Assembly (NCBI RefSeq): GCF_040436345.1
Contig: NC_133218.1
Span: forward strand, 25,470,710-25,534,709
Origin: Pagrus major
Lineage: Eukaryota; Chordata; Actinopteri; Spariformes; Sparidae
Direction: 5' to 3'
Length of the DNA stretch: 64,000 bases
This document shows positions 1 through 22,825 of the stretch, one piece after another. Below the pieces are notes generated by a model. It did no database searches and was not told the DNA's origin. It saw nothing but the letters and a program-made list of their open reading frames with translations. The stretch's first letter is position 1. Each line of letters opens with the position of its first letter. Position numbers and translations under genes: made by a program.

Positions 1-235
1 CTATTTTGAATTGTATAATCATTTCTTTTAGCAAAGATACCAAACATTTGGGGGTTCCTGCTTCTTAATTATGAGAAATTGATGCTTTTCTTTGTCTTAC
101 ATAACAGTGGATTGAACATCTTTGAGTTTTGGACTGATTTTTTGGATGAACCGAGACATTTGAGGACTCTGGGGAATTAAAATGTGCATTTTTATTTTTA
201 ACTATCTGATATTTTATAGACAGAGCGGTTATTTG
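1..235. repeat. teleost non-autonomous repeat, fragment
   Basis: The window opens inside a gnao1 intron with text of a very common teleost repeat: the segments 'ccaaacatttg', 'cttttctttgtcttacat' and 'gagttttggactgatt' in this order, followed by 'gacatttgagga' and 'gatattttatagaca'. The same order of blocks is seen at 34596-34930. It is probably a short non-autonomous DNA element whose ends read gctgcaac. The family assignment is from memory of teleost repeats and was not searched. Confidence 0.55.
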
Positions 236-985
236 GCAGCTTAATCAATAATAAAGAATAATCTTTAGGTGCCGCTTTAAAGCATTCAATGGCCTTTGCT
301 GTGTGAAACTGCATCTCTACTGCTTGTCCCTGGAGGTTAATGTTGTATTTCATGGAAATGTTTTTCTTTCGTGTGAGTGGAGGTGATGGAGCGCTGCAAT
401 AAAGCATCTTTTCATAATGTGCACAGATGAGATGAATATAGGTAAAAAAAAACATCTTTTCTTATTTATTCTGCTCATCAAACATTAATGACTGATCTCA
501 AAAGAAGCTGCTGATGTGTATAGTCGATCAGTTTCGGGCCGTTATGACTGATCCTTTATAGATTGAGTCTAGGTGAGGTCAGATGAGGGAGTGCTGATGG
601 ATAATTTAATGATGACCAGATTAACTGTGTCATACTAAATGTAACAGTAGAGTCCTGCCTGCTGTGATTGATTAGTGCTCTGACTGATTCCACTCCATTG
701 CCCGTCATAAATTATAAATGGCTTAGATATCACATTACTGACCAATTACAGATCACACTGAGAATATGATCAATTCCCATCCCATTATACACCGACACAC
801 TTAAAGATGCATTTTAGGTGGAGATGGAAGGAAGAGAGAGTGGACTGTAAGAAGTCTCATGTTTGATGCCAAGAACAATCACCTGGCACACACGGTTTAT
901 TGTTTAGGTCAGCAAGAACATAAGGATATGTGTGCCTTCTTCGGTATAGTCCACGCTTGTGTCTAATACCTGTACGTGCAAACAG
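236..985 (+). other. gnao1 intron, no further feature seen
   Basis: The remaining bases up to the first visible gnao1 exon are the 3' part of the intron before exon 3. I see no coding, RNA or clear repeat content. The polypyrimidine tract before the acceptor at 984-985 is weak, but exon phase and length leave little doubt about the boundary. Confidence 0.5.
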
Positions 986-3569
<2,584 letters not shown>

Positions 3570-5100
3570 GGCCTGTCCAAGCACAGAGGTTGTCGTGGAG
3601 AGTATGAGGTGTTAATAATGATAATTTTGATGATACTTAAACACATAATATGTAATTCTACACGTCCAAAAGGACCCAAAGAGCTGCCGTCAGACACCAC
3701 ACTGATTTATTGCCATGATTTGTTCCCTTTTTATTTGGATTTCAGTACACACCCCCAGTTTTGTCTTATATAAAAATGTGTTCTTGAGCTGAATGTTTCA
3801 TGTTTTGTTGATGACTGTGTCAACAACTGGCCAGGTCAGAAGCGGCAGCACCGGGGTTATATTCAGCTGGAGCCTTGTTCTGCAAAACTCAAAAGCGCCC
3901 AGAAATGCAACCCGAGGATTGTGCAATGTCATTTTTAACCACGGCGTGGAATATGGTCCCATCTTTTATGTGACATTTTTTTTGTGCGAGCCTCGAGGCG
4001 TTTATATCCGTCCTGAATATAGCCTGTTGTGCTCCGTTTGAAGAGCTGCTGTGTGTATGAACGTGGAGATGATGATGTTGTTGGGGAGGTGCTGAACTCG
4101 TGGCTGAGGGTCATGGTTGGGAAAGGAGGCTATTTTAACTTTCAGATGGGACAAAGCTCCCCTCTCCTTCAGACCCACACATGACTGAGTAGCCTGCAGG
4201 TCTGTTCCACTCTCTGATTTCTCTTTTACTTTAAAACATAATGAAAGAGGAGATTCTTCTGTTCAGAATGGCTGCTGCCCACCGCCATTGGCCTCCTGTA
4301 GTGTGAGGAAATGCCTATCAGCCACTGATATATCAAAAAAAAGAAGAAACAAACGTCATATCGGTGCCAACCATTTGACAACAGATAGGGGATTAGTATC
4401 AGAAATCATAGCTCATGTTCATACTATCAACTAATATTATTTAAGTGAGATATAACATTTTATTATCATCGAATGATTTATTTATTTAAGCCTCATGCCC
4501 TACATGCCTCCTCCTACCTCCTGAAATCCCGTGCCACATATTTATTTCCTGACATGAAAAACTGGGGGAACACCGTCACCTGTCTACGGTTCAGAGGGTA
4601 GAAAGCAGCCCTCCAATGACATCTTGTTCTCTGTGTGGTGCTTTATCCTTTGACGTGAATCTGTGTAGAAATAGAAGACTGCACGAGGAGAACAATATCA
4701 TTTGAGGCAGCCTCTGTCTGGGGAGTCGGCGGGTTTTTAGGACCCTCTTCTCCCCTGATCAGTAAACAGGGAACCATTTACCCCCCTCATCTGTCACGTT
4801 TCTCTTCTCACAGAGAAAAAGTACAGCTCTCCATTTTCACCTGTGCACCCTGAAATTCATCCTCCCATCCCTGTATACTCTTATCTATCACATATCAGTC
4901 CCCATATCCTATCTCCATTTTCACCTTAAAAGCACCGTACTGTATATATATTATGATTATACCAATTTTTTTTTACTGTGAATGTTTTTGTGCTGCACCC
5001 CCATCCTATTTGGTAGTTTATTGGTTGCTCTCATGTGGAATGTTTGTGCTGAGCCAATCGAATGTTGTGTTTACATTAAAGCCACACTTTTCCTAACTAC
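3570..5100 (+). other. gnao1: probable gnao1 3' UTR
   Basis: After the TGA at 3567-3569 there is about 1.5 kb without coding potential. A poly(A) signal ATTAAA is at 5075-5080, followed by a T/G-rich stretch, so cleavage near 5100 is plausible. The 3' end is inferred from this hexamer only; an earlier or later site cannot be excluded. Confidence 0.4.
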
Positions 5101-5989
5101 TCCTGCATTTGTCGTCTGAGTCTGATTACACAAACAAAGAAGAAGGTGAGAGGGTTGATGACGAGCTGTGACACTGCAGTGCAAAAGTTTAAATACACGC
5201 TGACCCGCTTTTATCAATGAAGAGACTGAAGGTTAGACCAGGAAATTAGGCTGAACATTATGAGAATGGACCACTTTTTATGCTTCATTGCCTGGTGAAC
5301 ACAGCTTTGTATTTAGTGTCAGAAACACGTATAAAAGATTGGGAGCAGGTCCTCCGTGGCAATAGGGCAGCACTTCGTGAAATGTGGCGGATGGCAGGGA
5401 TCAGAGGCGTTTTCACAGCGGCTCTCAATTTATTAGGTTAAAAGTGTTCCATCATCACAGACAAGGAGCTATTCATATATTGAATGACTAGGCTGGATCA
5501 GCTGTCTGACCTGCTTCTGTCAGTTTAATGGGTAGGATGTTCATTACTGCTCTGTTTCACTGACAGCCGCAGAGCGCCGGTCCTCAGTCCCAGTGTGTCC
5601 TCGTTTCTCACAGATAGTTACAGGTTAAAATGTTGGAACTCCCAGTGTGACACATTTACACTTTTTAATTACACATTATACAGAATATTCTCAGATCATT
5701 CATATTAAACAGTTCAGCGTGTCCGCCCTGTAACCGTAAACCAAGTCCCTAAAAGCTGAGCTGGAAATCTGATGCAGACTGACATCAGCCAGGTGTTGAG
5801 TCTGGAGACCCACTATGAGCAATGTGCACTTTTGTTCCAGTCAGAAGGAAATCCCCGGCCATTTGCCTGCATCCTGCCCACATCCATTTACAGAAACGTG
5901 GATTAAACCTGGATTGAGCTCTTTAGTGAAAAGCATCACAAGGTGAGTATGCATGGCAGTCGCTGATAAACAGCGAGCTGGTTCCTGAG
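5101..5989. other. gap between convergent gnao1 and cog4
   Basis: This stretch must hold the 3' UTR of cog4 (minus strand), whose stop codon is at 5990-5992. A complement of ATTAAA (TTTAAT at 5524-5529) is one candidate poly(A) signal. Nothing else recognised. Confidence 0.35.
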
Positions 5990-15136
<9,147 letters not shown>

Positions 15137-15470
15137 CTTCCGACACGGACAGGATTCAGCAGCCACGTCATACGATGCGATATTTTCCCCGGGTTTAGCC
15201 TGTCAGGCAGCGCCTCTGCGCAAGAAAATGCCGCTTTCAGAGAAGACAGGATGCTCCCTCTTCTTAAAATTGGGTGAACATATCTCTCAGCACGTCCGTA
15301 ACGTTTTACTTAACCACCTATAACATAAACCGACAGACTGCTGTTTAATTATGGCGAGGCTGTCTGTGGCTGCACAAGAGCTCAACCTGAGAAGTCAAAC
15401 TCTGGACAAAATAACACGGCTTACTACGCATGCGTGGTTGTGCATTCTTGTACTAGACAGTGGAGTTGAG
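15137..15470. promoter_or_regulatory. cog4: cog4 5' UTR and promoter region
   Basis: The bases above the cog4 ATG are relatively CpG-rich compared with the surrounding AT-rich DNA (for example tccccgggtttagcc and actacgcatgcgtgg) and should hold the minus-strand transcription start. No TATA box is evident. Exact start unknown. Confidence 0.45.
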
Positions 15471-16333
15471 TTCAGCCTATATACAAAAATCATCATCATT
15501 ATTTTATTCAAAATATAATCTTTTTAATGTAATTTCCTACAATGTTCCTTTAAACTTGATAATCTCATAAGGCTTCATTGGAGTATAAAAGCATTTTGAC
15601 CAAAAATAAAACTGTAAAATCTATATTGGTTTTCGCTTTTATTTGATCCCTTCCAACATTACATCTTTCCTAAATGTGCTGTTTCAACAAAAAAGGTCTA
15701 ATAATGAAAATATGATGGTCTCAAGATGGCTTTTTGTTCTGAGTTCAAAAACCTAAAAAAAAAACAACTTGGCCAACTTTGACTAATTCAGCATTCATGT
15801 CATCTTACCAGCAAATCTGATGCTGCTCTTAAAAAGATTTTTCAAGTCTCTACATGGGCACTCTATTTAAATCTCAAGATAAATTCAATTTAATAAACAG
15901 GATAACACCACTTGTTAGTGACATGATGTATTGTGGTAGAAAAAAAAGCAAAACTGATTTGGCAGATAATTTCAGGCCCTCACAGTAACCAGAGTAAACA
16001 AATATTTTCACATGTTGTAACTACAAGGTAGCCTCTGATATTGATAAGTCAAACCCCTGGCAATAATAATTGTTTTTGTCTCTGGGTGAGGTCACATTTA
16101 GACTAATTCGATGCCAGAATGATGTTGGAACATTACACAATAAATGGAAAATGTTAACAAAAACAAAGGAGAGAAAACAGCCATAAAGAAAAACAAATCA
16201 ACTGTCCATAGATTTTTTGCAAAATAAATTTTACTAAAGGGAGAATTTACATTTTTACATCATCATGTGTTAGAATTTGTGTCAAAGCATTTACAGGAAA
16301 CCTAAAATCGGTGATAACACGACACTCTTGTTG
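15471..16333 (-). other. gap; probable 3' UTR of the BED-finger gene
   Basis: AT-rich non-coding DNA below the stop codon at 16334-16336. Complementary AATAAA signals occur (for example tttatt at about 15503 and 15640). It probably holds the 3' UTR of the BED gene, and transcription then runs towards the cog4 promoter. Confidence 0.35.
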
Positions 16334-19076
16334 TCATGTAGTAACAGAATCAACTTGCTGCTCGCTGGTAAACGAAAGTAGTTCTTCTCTTTCCTGCTGA
16401 AGCTCTTCCCATTTCTTCTGCAGCTCTGCTTTCTCCTTCTGCAGCTCATCTTTCTGTCTGTTCAAGTCTTTGGCTTCATCCTGCTGTGCTTTCCTCAATG
16501 ACTCGATTTGCTCCCTCTCTGCAGCTGCCTCCCTGGCATTCACTGCACGCAGCTTCTCCAGCAGCTCCCTCTGATGCTCCAGAGCCCGCGCCTCCTCCCT
16601 CTGCGTTCTCCTCATAGACTCTATCAGCTCCCGCTCCCTCCTGAACAGACGCCTTTCTCCTTCAGACGCTTGCGAAACTTTTGCCGCACCTGTAAGACAA
16701 AAGGTGGAGAAGGCCTCATGTTTATTCTCACTATAATCTTGTATACAGCTGGTAGGAACCACTAAATGAAGCCATGTATTTACATTAATGTTCACAGTTA
16801 CTTCTTTTTGAGTTGGAGTATAAAGGAAATTTACAGGGGATGATCATATGACATTTTGTTCTGTTTTTCAGCAAGATCCATTTACCTGAAAATGTTCTCT
16901 TCTCTATCGCCCCAACAGTCTCTGGTGGTGTCGATGTGTCACCGCTAGCGTTTGAGCCCTGTGATGAGTATGACTGTGGTGGGTTCAGCCCGTCGGCCAC
17001 TAGCTGAGAAAGCAGCTCCGGGTGTCTCTTTGACATGTGCTGATGCAGTTGTCTGGTGCTGCCTCCTTTAAAGTATTTTAACTTCTTCATGCATATGCGG
17101 CAACGAGCTGCGGACAAACTGTCCAAGTGCTCGTAGTGTCTCCAGATCAAAGTGCGTTTATGTCTAACAGGGCGGCCATCAGTTGCCTCTTCACGTGTTA
17201 TTCGTTCTGTTGGATCTCCTTGTGCATCTTCCAGGATGCCATTAAGAGCAGAGTTTAAGTCAGCGTGATTCACTGGGGTAAGGGAGTCTTCGTCCTCCAG
17301 TGCCACTTCCACTAAAATATGAAGATAACAGAGCTATAATGATAACTAACAAGACATTATTGACTGTGCTGTTATGATATTATGATGTATTGATACCTGA
17401 ATAATTGTTCAAGTTAGAAAAATGTAAGAAATTAGTTAAAAGATCACATACACACACAGCAGTGATTTATACGACATTACCTGAAAATGATCTCTCTGGT
17501 GGTGTCGCTGTGCCACCTTTAGTGTATGACCCCAATGCTGAGTTCTTCTCATCGGCCACTAGCTGAGAGAAGACCTTCGGGTGTTTCGTCGATATGTGCC
17601 GACGCAGGTTGCTGGTGCTGCTACCTTCAGAGCACTGTAGCTTCCGCATGCAAATGCAGCAAAGAGCAGCTGCCAGACTGTCCAACTGCTTGTAGTGTCT
17701 CCAAATCAAGCTCCGTCTACGTCCTACAGGGCGGTCATCAGCCGCCTCTTCACGTGTTATTTGTTCTGCTGGACCTTTTTGTGCAGCTTCCAGGATGCCA
17801 TTAATAGCAGAGTCAGCATCATTCCCCGTGGTAGGGGAGTCAGAGTCTCCGTCCTCCAGGGCCACTTCTACTAAATATGAGAAAAAACAAAGTCATAATG
17901 ACAGCTACAAGTATCAATTCATTACTGATTTGTGATATTGTGATATTTTTAAGAATGTCATTCATTTTTCAGTGTGTTAAATGTCTAGAAATTGGTTAAA
18001 ATAAATAAATATGCGAGGTAAATACCTTGATCCATTATTAAAATGTATCTAAAAAACAATTATTTCAGTCAGCACTATAATAATAACCTGCTATATTACT
18101 ACATTCTTCATTAGAAGTGAGATGAAAAAGACGAGTTACAAAGCTGAATGCAATCGAAAGCCGTTTGACTACTCCCCTCTGTGAACTGACATTTAATACA
18201 GTACCTTTGATAGACTAGTTTAATTTACCACAAACTGAGTGTCATTAACGTAATTTCCATTTTAAAGCAACAATTATGAAAGTAATGTAATGTGTCATAA
18301 TTAGAGATGGGCGATGTGTCCTTAAAATAATATTGGGGTATTTTCAGAGTGTACTGCTATAACTAAATTATATCTCAATATTTTGAAATCTTCAAAAAAG
18401 CACTTCATAAATAATAGGACAGGCAACAAAATCAAATAATCACTATTTTTAAAATTATTTTTTATTTTTTTAACCAGATACCTCGGTACTGTATGATGCT
18501 TGATGATGCTTACACAAATATTAACACAATGAGTGGGTAAAGTGCAAGTAGCAGAACAAGTGGAAGAGTCTGTAAAGTTCAGAAAATGACACCACTTTAC
18601 TTTAAGTGATGCTGCTTTTAAAACCAGGAAAAGACAATATTTATGTCACATCTCAATATTATAATCCAAAATACAAGCTGATATTTAGTCTCATATAGAG
18701 TCGAAGCCATTTTCACCACATTTTGACCTGTCTGAGCAAGACGAGCAGGTGTAAACAAAAGCATGAATGATGTCTGGGTCGGTCTTGAACTAACCATACC
18801 GGAGCAGAAGTGCTCACTGTCCGTCTCCATGTCTTCGGCACCGTTGCTGAAGGCAGCTTCAGCCACACGACCCTTCATTTCCTTCACCTCGGCGGGGTGT
18901 TTGGCTCGTAGATGTCTCAGCATGTTGGTGGTGCTGCCCCGCTCTTGTTTGACCATGTAGTCCCGGCAGAGCAGACACCGGACCTTCTCAGAGTCGATGG
19001 TTTCGAAGAAGTCCCACGCGACGCTCCGTCTCCTGCCGAGCATCGTTGTTGACTCCGGGTCGTCAACACGCGACAT
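16334..19076 (-). CDS. protein with three BED-type zinc fingers and C-terminal coiled coil
   Basis: Probable nuclear DNA-binding protein of 482 aa. Exons 5' to 3': 18800-19076, 17481-17870, 16886-17311, 16334-16689; all three introns are phase 1 with AG/GT borders, and the sum is 1449 nt. Exon 1 holds BED finger 1: W21, C34, C37, H55, H60. Exon 2 holds finger 2: C163, C166, H184, H189. Exon 3 holds finger 3: C293, C296, H314, H319. Exons 2 and 3 are duplicates: both begin VEVALED, share NGILE, ITREEA and LIWRHY, put the zinc ligands at identical offsets with no gap over 97 residues, and end near FSG. Exon 4 encodes a long charged helix (ERELIESMRR, EREELLSF), probably a coiled coil for dimerisation. 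I see no hAT transposase catalytic or dimerisation core. BED domains are known from ZBED host proteins and hAT transposases. I do not recognise a named human orthologue, so no symbol is given. Confidence 0.85.
18303..18706. mobile_element. non-autonomous hAT-like element in BED gene intron 1
   Basis: Begins 'gatgggcgatgtgtcc' and contains 'ttcagagtgtactgctata' and, towards the right end, 'catctcaatattataatcca' and 'gatatttagtctcatat'. These blocks match a high-copy teleost short element whose consensus carries repeated cgatat motifs. Borders are approximate and it has no open reading frame. It lies about 95 bp downstream of the exon 1 donor in the sense of transcription. Confidence 0.5.
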
Positions 19077-19200
19077 GATGATAGTTACCTGCAGTCATTA
19101 GCGTTAGCTGTTGTTGTTAGCAGTTTAGTACACTTCACCCACAATGCATGGCTGCTGCCGAACGCAACGTCATATCCGGGGCGGGTCAACCGTGTCATAA
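19077..19200 (-). promoter_or_regulatory. promoter region of BED-finger gene with ZNF143/THAP11-like motif
   Basis: Directly above the ATG at 19074-19076 lies CpG-containing DNA (cgcaacgtcatatccggggc). Around 19137-19150 it reads acccacaatgcatgg, close to the right half (CCCAnnATGCAttG) of the known ZNF143/THAP11 promoter element. The match is by eye to a remembered consensus. Confidence 0.35.
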
Positions 19201-19289
19201 TTCACGAATCTTGAATAAAATAAAATAAAAAATACAAAAAATACAATAATAATAATACATTTACGTTACTACAAAAACTATGCAGAGCT

Positions 19290-19790
19290 TATGGTAGGGC
19301 AACTTAACTGCCACAAGGGGGAGACAAATGCTCCATACTCCAGCTTTAAATACTATTTCCTTGAGTATTTCTATTTTCTGCTGCTTTATACTTCCACTCC
19401 ACCACATTTTGGAGGCAAATATTGTACTTTTTAATCCACTACATTTGCAGACTACATGTTGCATCAGAAGCAAGCTTTTGATTCATTGATTTTTTTTTTT
19501 AAAAAACCCATCAATTCCAATAATCAGAAATATACTGATTATTGTGTCTGCTAATTAGTATAACCATATATACATGTAAATACATGTATAACTTACTATT
19601 ACTTGTACTTTTGAAACATACATTTATTGACAGAAAATTACTTTTGATACTAAGTACATTTATTATCAGATACTTATCATATCAGACTTTTATTCAAGTA
19701 CTACCGGCAATGAGTGACTTTCATGTTAACCAAAGTAATATTTTACCATGATATCTTTACTTTTACTCTAGTATGACTTTTGGGTACGTG
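19290..19790. repeat. teleost interspersed repeat, copy 1
   Basis: Characteristic text 'ccttgagtatttctattttc', 'cttccactccaccacattttg' and 'tactttttaatccactacat', then 'ttttattcaagtac'. The same repeat occurs at 46690-47090 (opposite strand) and 59740-60620. ORFs in it are spurious. Confidence 0.6.
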
Positions 19791-20009
19791 TTATAACACT
19801 GCTAGTTAAGTTGCAGATTGTATGCTGCTTCATCAGAGCTAAAGCAGAAATATGAAATAATGGATTATATTAAAAATGTTAAAATTGTGTGAACAGTATT
19901 ACTGTAATATCTGAGTCTGTTTTTCTATTATCTAAAGACAAAACTGGCAAATACAGGTAGGTTTTTTTTTTTTTAACAGAATCGAACTGAAGTGTGACGA
20001 CGGACACTG

Positions 20010-22825
20010 GATGAATACAATTGTTTTTATTAAAGGAAATGTCTGTCAGGCAGATAAACAGATCAGTTCCCAACTTAAATGCAACACATTGTGCTCAAAA
20101 AGCCATATTATCAATTAAAACAACACTAAATCTAAACAATTTAAATATTACAGCTTTAAACAGAAATTCACAGGCTGAAAACACAAACACTGAACAGAAT
20201 AAACGATGGGAAACTTTCTCCACAAGACATAAATAAATACAAAAAGTCTTCCTCATACACACAAATGTTAAATTCATTTTTGCAGCGAGCTGGCTGGCAC
20301 AAGCACCACACTGCATATTAATTATGTGGCATTTTAGCAGTTATCAGTGCAAAAACCCCAAAACACCTCTTAACAAGATGGTGAAAACTCAGTTGGAATG
20401 TATTTTAATATTCTGCAAGCAAGTATGATGTGTTTTATGAAGAAACTTGATGTAAACTTGATGAATTGTTTTTGTAAAGCACTGCTGGGATAGCGTGAGG
20501 TAAGCGTGTAAGGTGTATGTATCCTTGTCTGCTGGAAACTGTGATATACAAACACAATTTTATTTTTTCCCAATACAATCCTGCGTGTGTCATGAACAGA
20601 CCGATCAAATCAAACCAGCACACTGCTTCTGTCAACACCTCCTGTCTCAGCATTAAGAGCGGTGCAGGTGAATATTATTTAGGATATGCAGCAGTACTGA
20701 GATGCAGTGAGTGACTACAACCACAACCTGTTTACACTTCCTTCTCTTGGTCTGAGTTAGAGAGGTACACATTTATACTCTCACACAAGTCAAATCCAGT
20801 GATTGTACTTAATGATAAAAATTAGTAAGGTTTCACTCTCTGGATTTGAAAATCTGTAATAATTTTAAATGCATAGGTTGCATGAAAAAAATCTTGTAAA
20901 AACAAATAAAATTACTTCAATGGTTAGCACATGTAAACAAACTCTTCACACACATTTTAAACTCATTTAGTTGTCAAATACCCTCAGGCTTTGTATCGAC
21001 TTTTATCAGACACCAATCTGTAATAATTGTAGGACAAGCCTGTTTGTGCCAATATAAGATTTAATGCGATACTCCACCTAAAGTTAATCCTTTGAGCATC
21101 ACCCTGTGTAAACTTGACAGGTGGCTGTTAGAAATAAGTAGTTTCCTTCTTCACAGTCAGTGTCTATGGTTAAAATTATTTATTGGTGGCAAGTTTTAAC
21201 AGTGGAAACCAATAACAAACATCACTATAAACACCTCTCTGAGGGACATTCCACATGTCCTATGCCAGCGTTTTCCAAATATATTCATAAAAAGCCTGCG
21301 GCTGTGTGGTGCTATCACCCACATCAAAGGTTCTTGGAGTAGCGTACTTATTTGGATGAAATATATTTTAATCACATGATGATCGAACACAGTGAGAATA
21401 TGGATGAAGGAAGAAGGAAACTAAAAACTTCTTACACTTGTCTAGCCTGCATGGTGCGAGTAATAATCAAAAAAGACTTAAGATAAGATGTATCACTTTG
21501 ATGTTTGAGCATTTTGTGGGGCGATGCTACAAATTAGTCTTAATTCTACATAGCTTATTTTACTCAATCCCTGGTATTTTATGTTTGTCATAGCATGCCA
21601 TGACACAACACCGCCTCCACTTTTCAAATGTCTGCTTATCATTATACAAAAATTAAAAAATAAAATAAAACTAAACTCTGCACAGCTCCATTAGTCTTAT
21701 TTTAACACAACAGAGATTGACCTCCACTGAACCGTCATTTGAATCCTGCCAGTCACCACACTGTGAACAGTGAAAGTGTTTTGTTAGTCAAATCATCCTC
21801 ATGCTTTTATATTCACATTCATGTCTGAGGTAAACACTTCCTTTCAGAATAAGGTGCTACTGCTGGAATAAATTACCACCAAAATACATCAACATTGAAA
21901 TGTTATGTACAATAGAGATTAAAATGTTTTCTCCTATTGGACTGTACACTTACAGCTGGTTTATAATCTGAGCATAATCACAAAATTTAGGGGTTGGAGA
22001 AAATTGTGAAGGACCCAACTATTAACTTACTGATAAAGTACAAAAACTTTGTGGTTCTCTATAACAGGTCCTGACCCAAAACTGGTTCATGGCAAACACT
22101 TTAAACACTGATGGTCTGATGACTTAACTGCTAAAAGATGAATTATTCAAAATGATCTGGCAAACCTCAGGAAAAGCTGTGCTCTTTTCCTATAGCAAGG
22201 ATAAGGTATAAGCTTATTTGATCTATCTCCAACTATCAATAAAATACAATAACCTACATACATGTTCCTAAATACACAGAAATGTATCCAGAGAAACTGC
22301 TTAAAATGAGGATAAAGACAATGGTCACACATCCACTGAAAGGCTGTTTTTTAGACTCCCAGTAATTTATCTCTTTTCCAATATTTGACATAGGTGTGGT
22401 GCCTTACTGACAGGTGACCTCGATCAACCTTATTTAGCAGGAAACTTGCAGTCATGACTTCAGGCTTCAGTGAGAATTAGGACTACATTTTAGCATGGTA
22501 CAGGGAATAAACATGTCAACAGGGCAAAGACACGCTAAAATACACTACGCTACTATAATATCTTCTGTTGAGAATCGGAATAATGGAGCTGTGGTTAACA
22601 TGTTAAGTGTAAAAACTAATTAAAACTTTGAGGGTATAAACATCCACAACAAAGTCATGTTTTCGAAACCAAAATATTCTGCTCAAATTGAGACAGAATG
22701 TAAAAAAAATGCAAAAAGTAGTCATGGGTAAAGTAAACTGCCTCAGCAGCGGAATTAAAGGACAAACATTCAGAGCCCAGTTCTGTCAGACACATGAAGT
22801 AGTTGCACTGGGTGTATAAATAGAT
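20010..22825 (-). other. gfod2: probable gfod2 3' UTR
   Basis: AT-rich, without coding potential, below the gfod2 stop codon. A complementary AATAAA (tttatt, about 20025-20031) could end the transcript, giving a 3' UTR near 2.8 kb. The end point is inference; the bases 19791-20009 contain only low-complexity AT and a poly-T run near 19963-19974. Confidence 0.35.

Noticed and set aside
15137-15166. Upstream extension of cog4 giving MAAESCPCRK before MADSGPL
   Set aside because: The extension begins with GTG, not ATG. The first in-frame ATG is at 15134-15136 and fits the MAD start of human COG4.
16334-19076. Reading the BED-finger exons as a decayed hAT transposase
   Set aside because: All four exons are open and phase-matched with intact zinc ligands. 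The gene has introns, a CpG-containing promoter and no transposase core or terminal inverted repeats.
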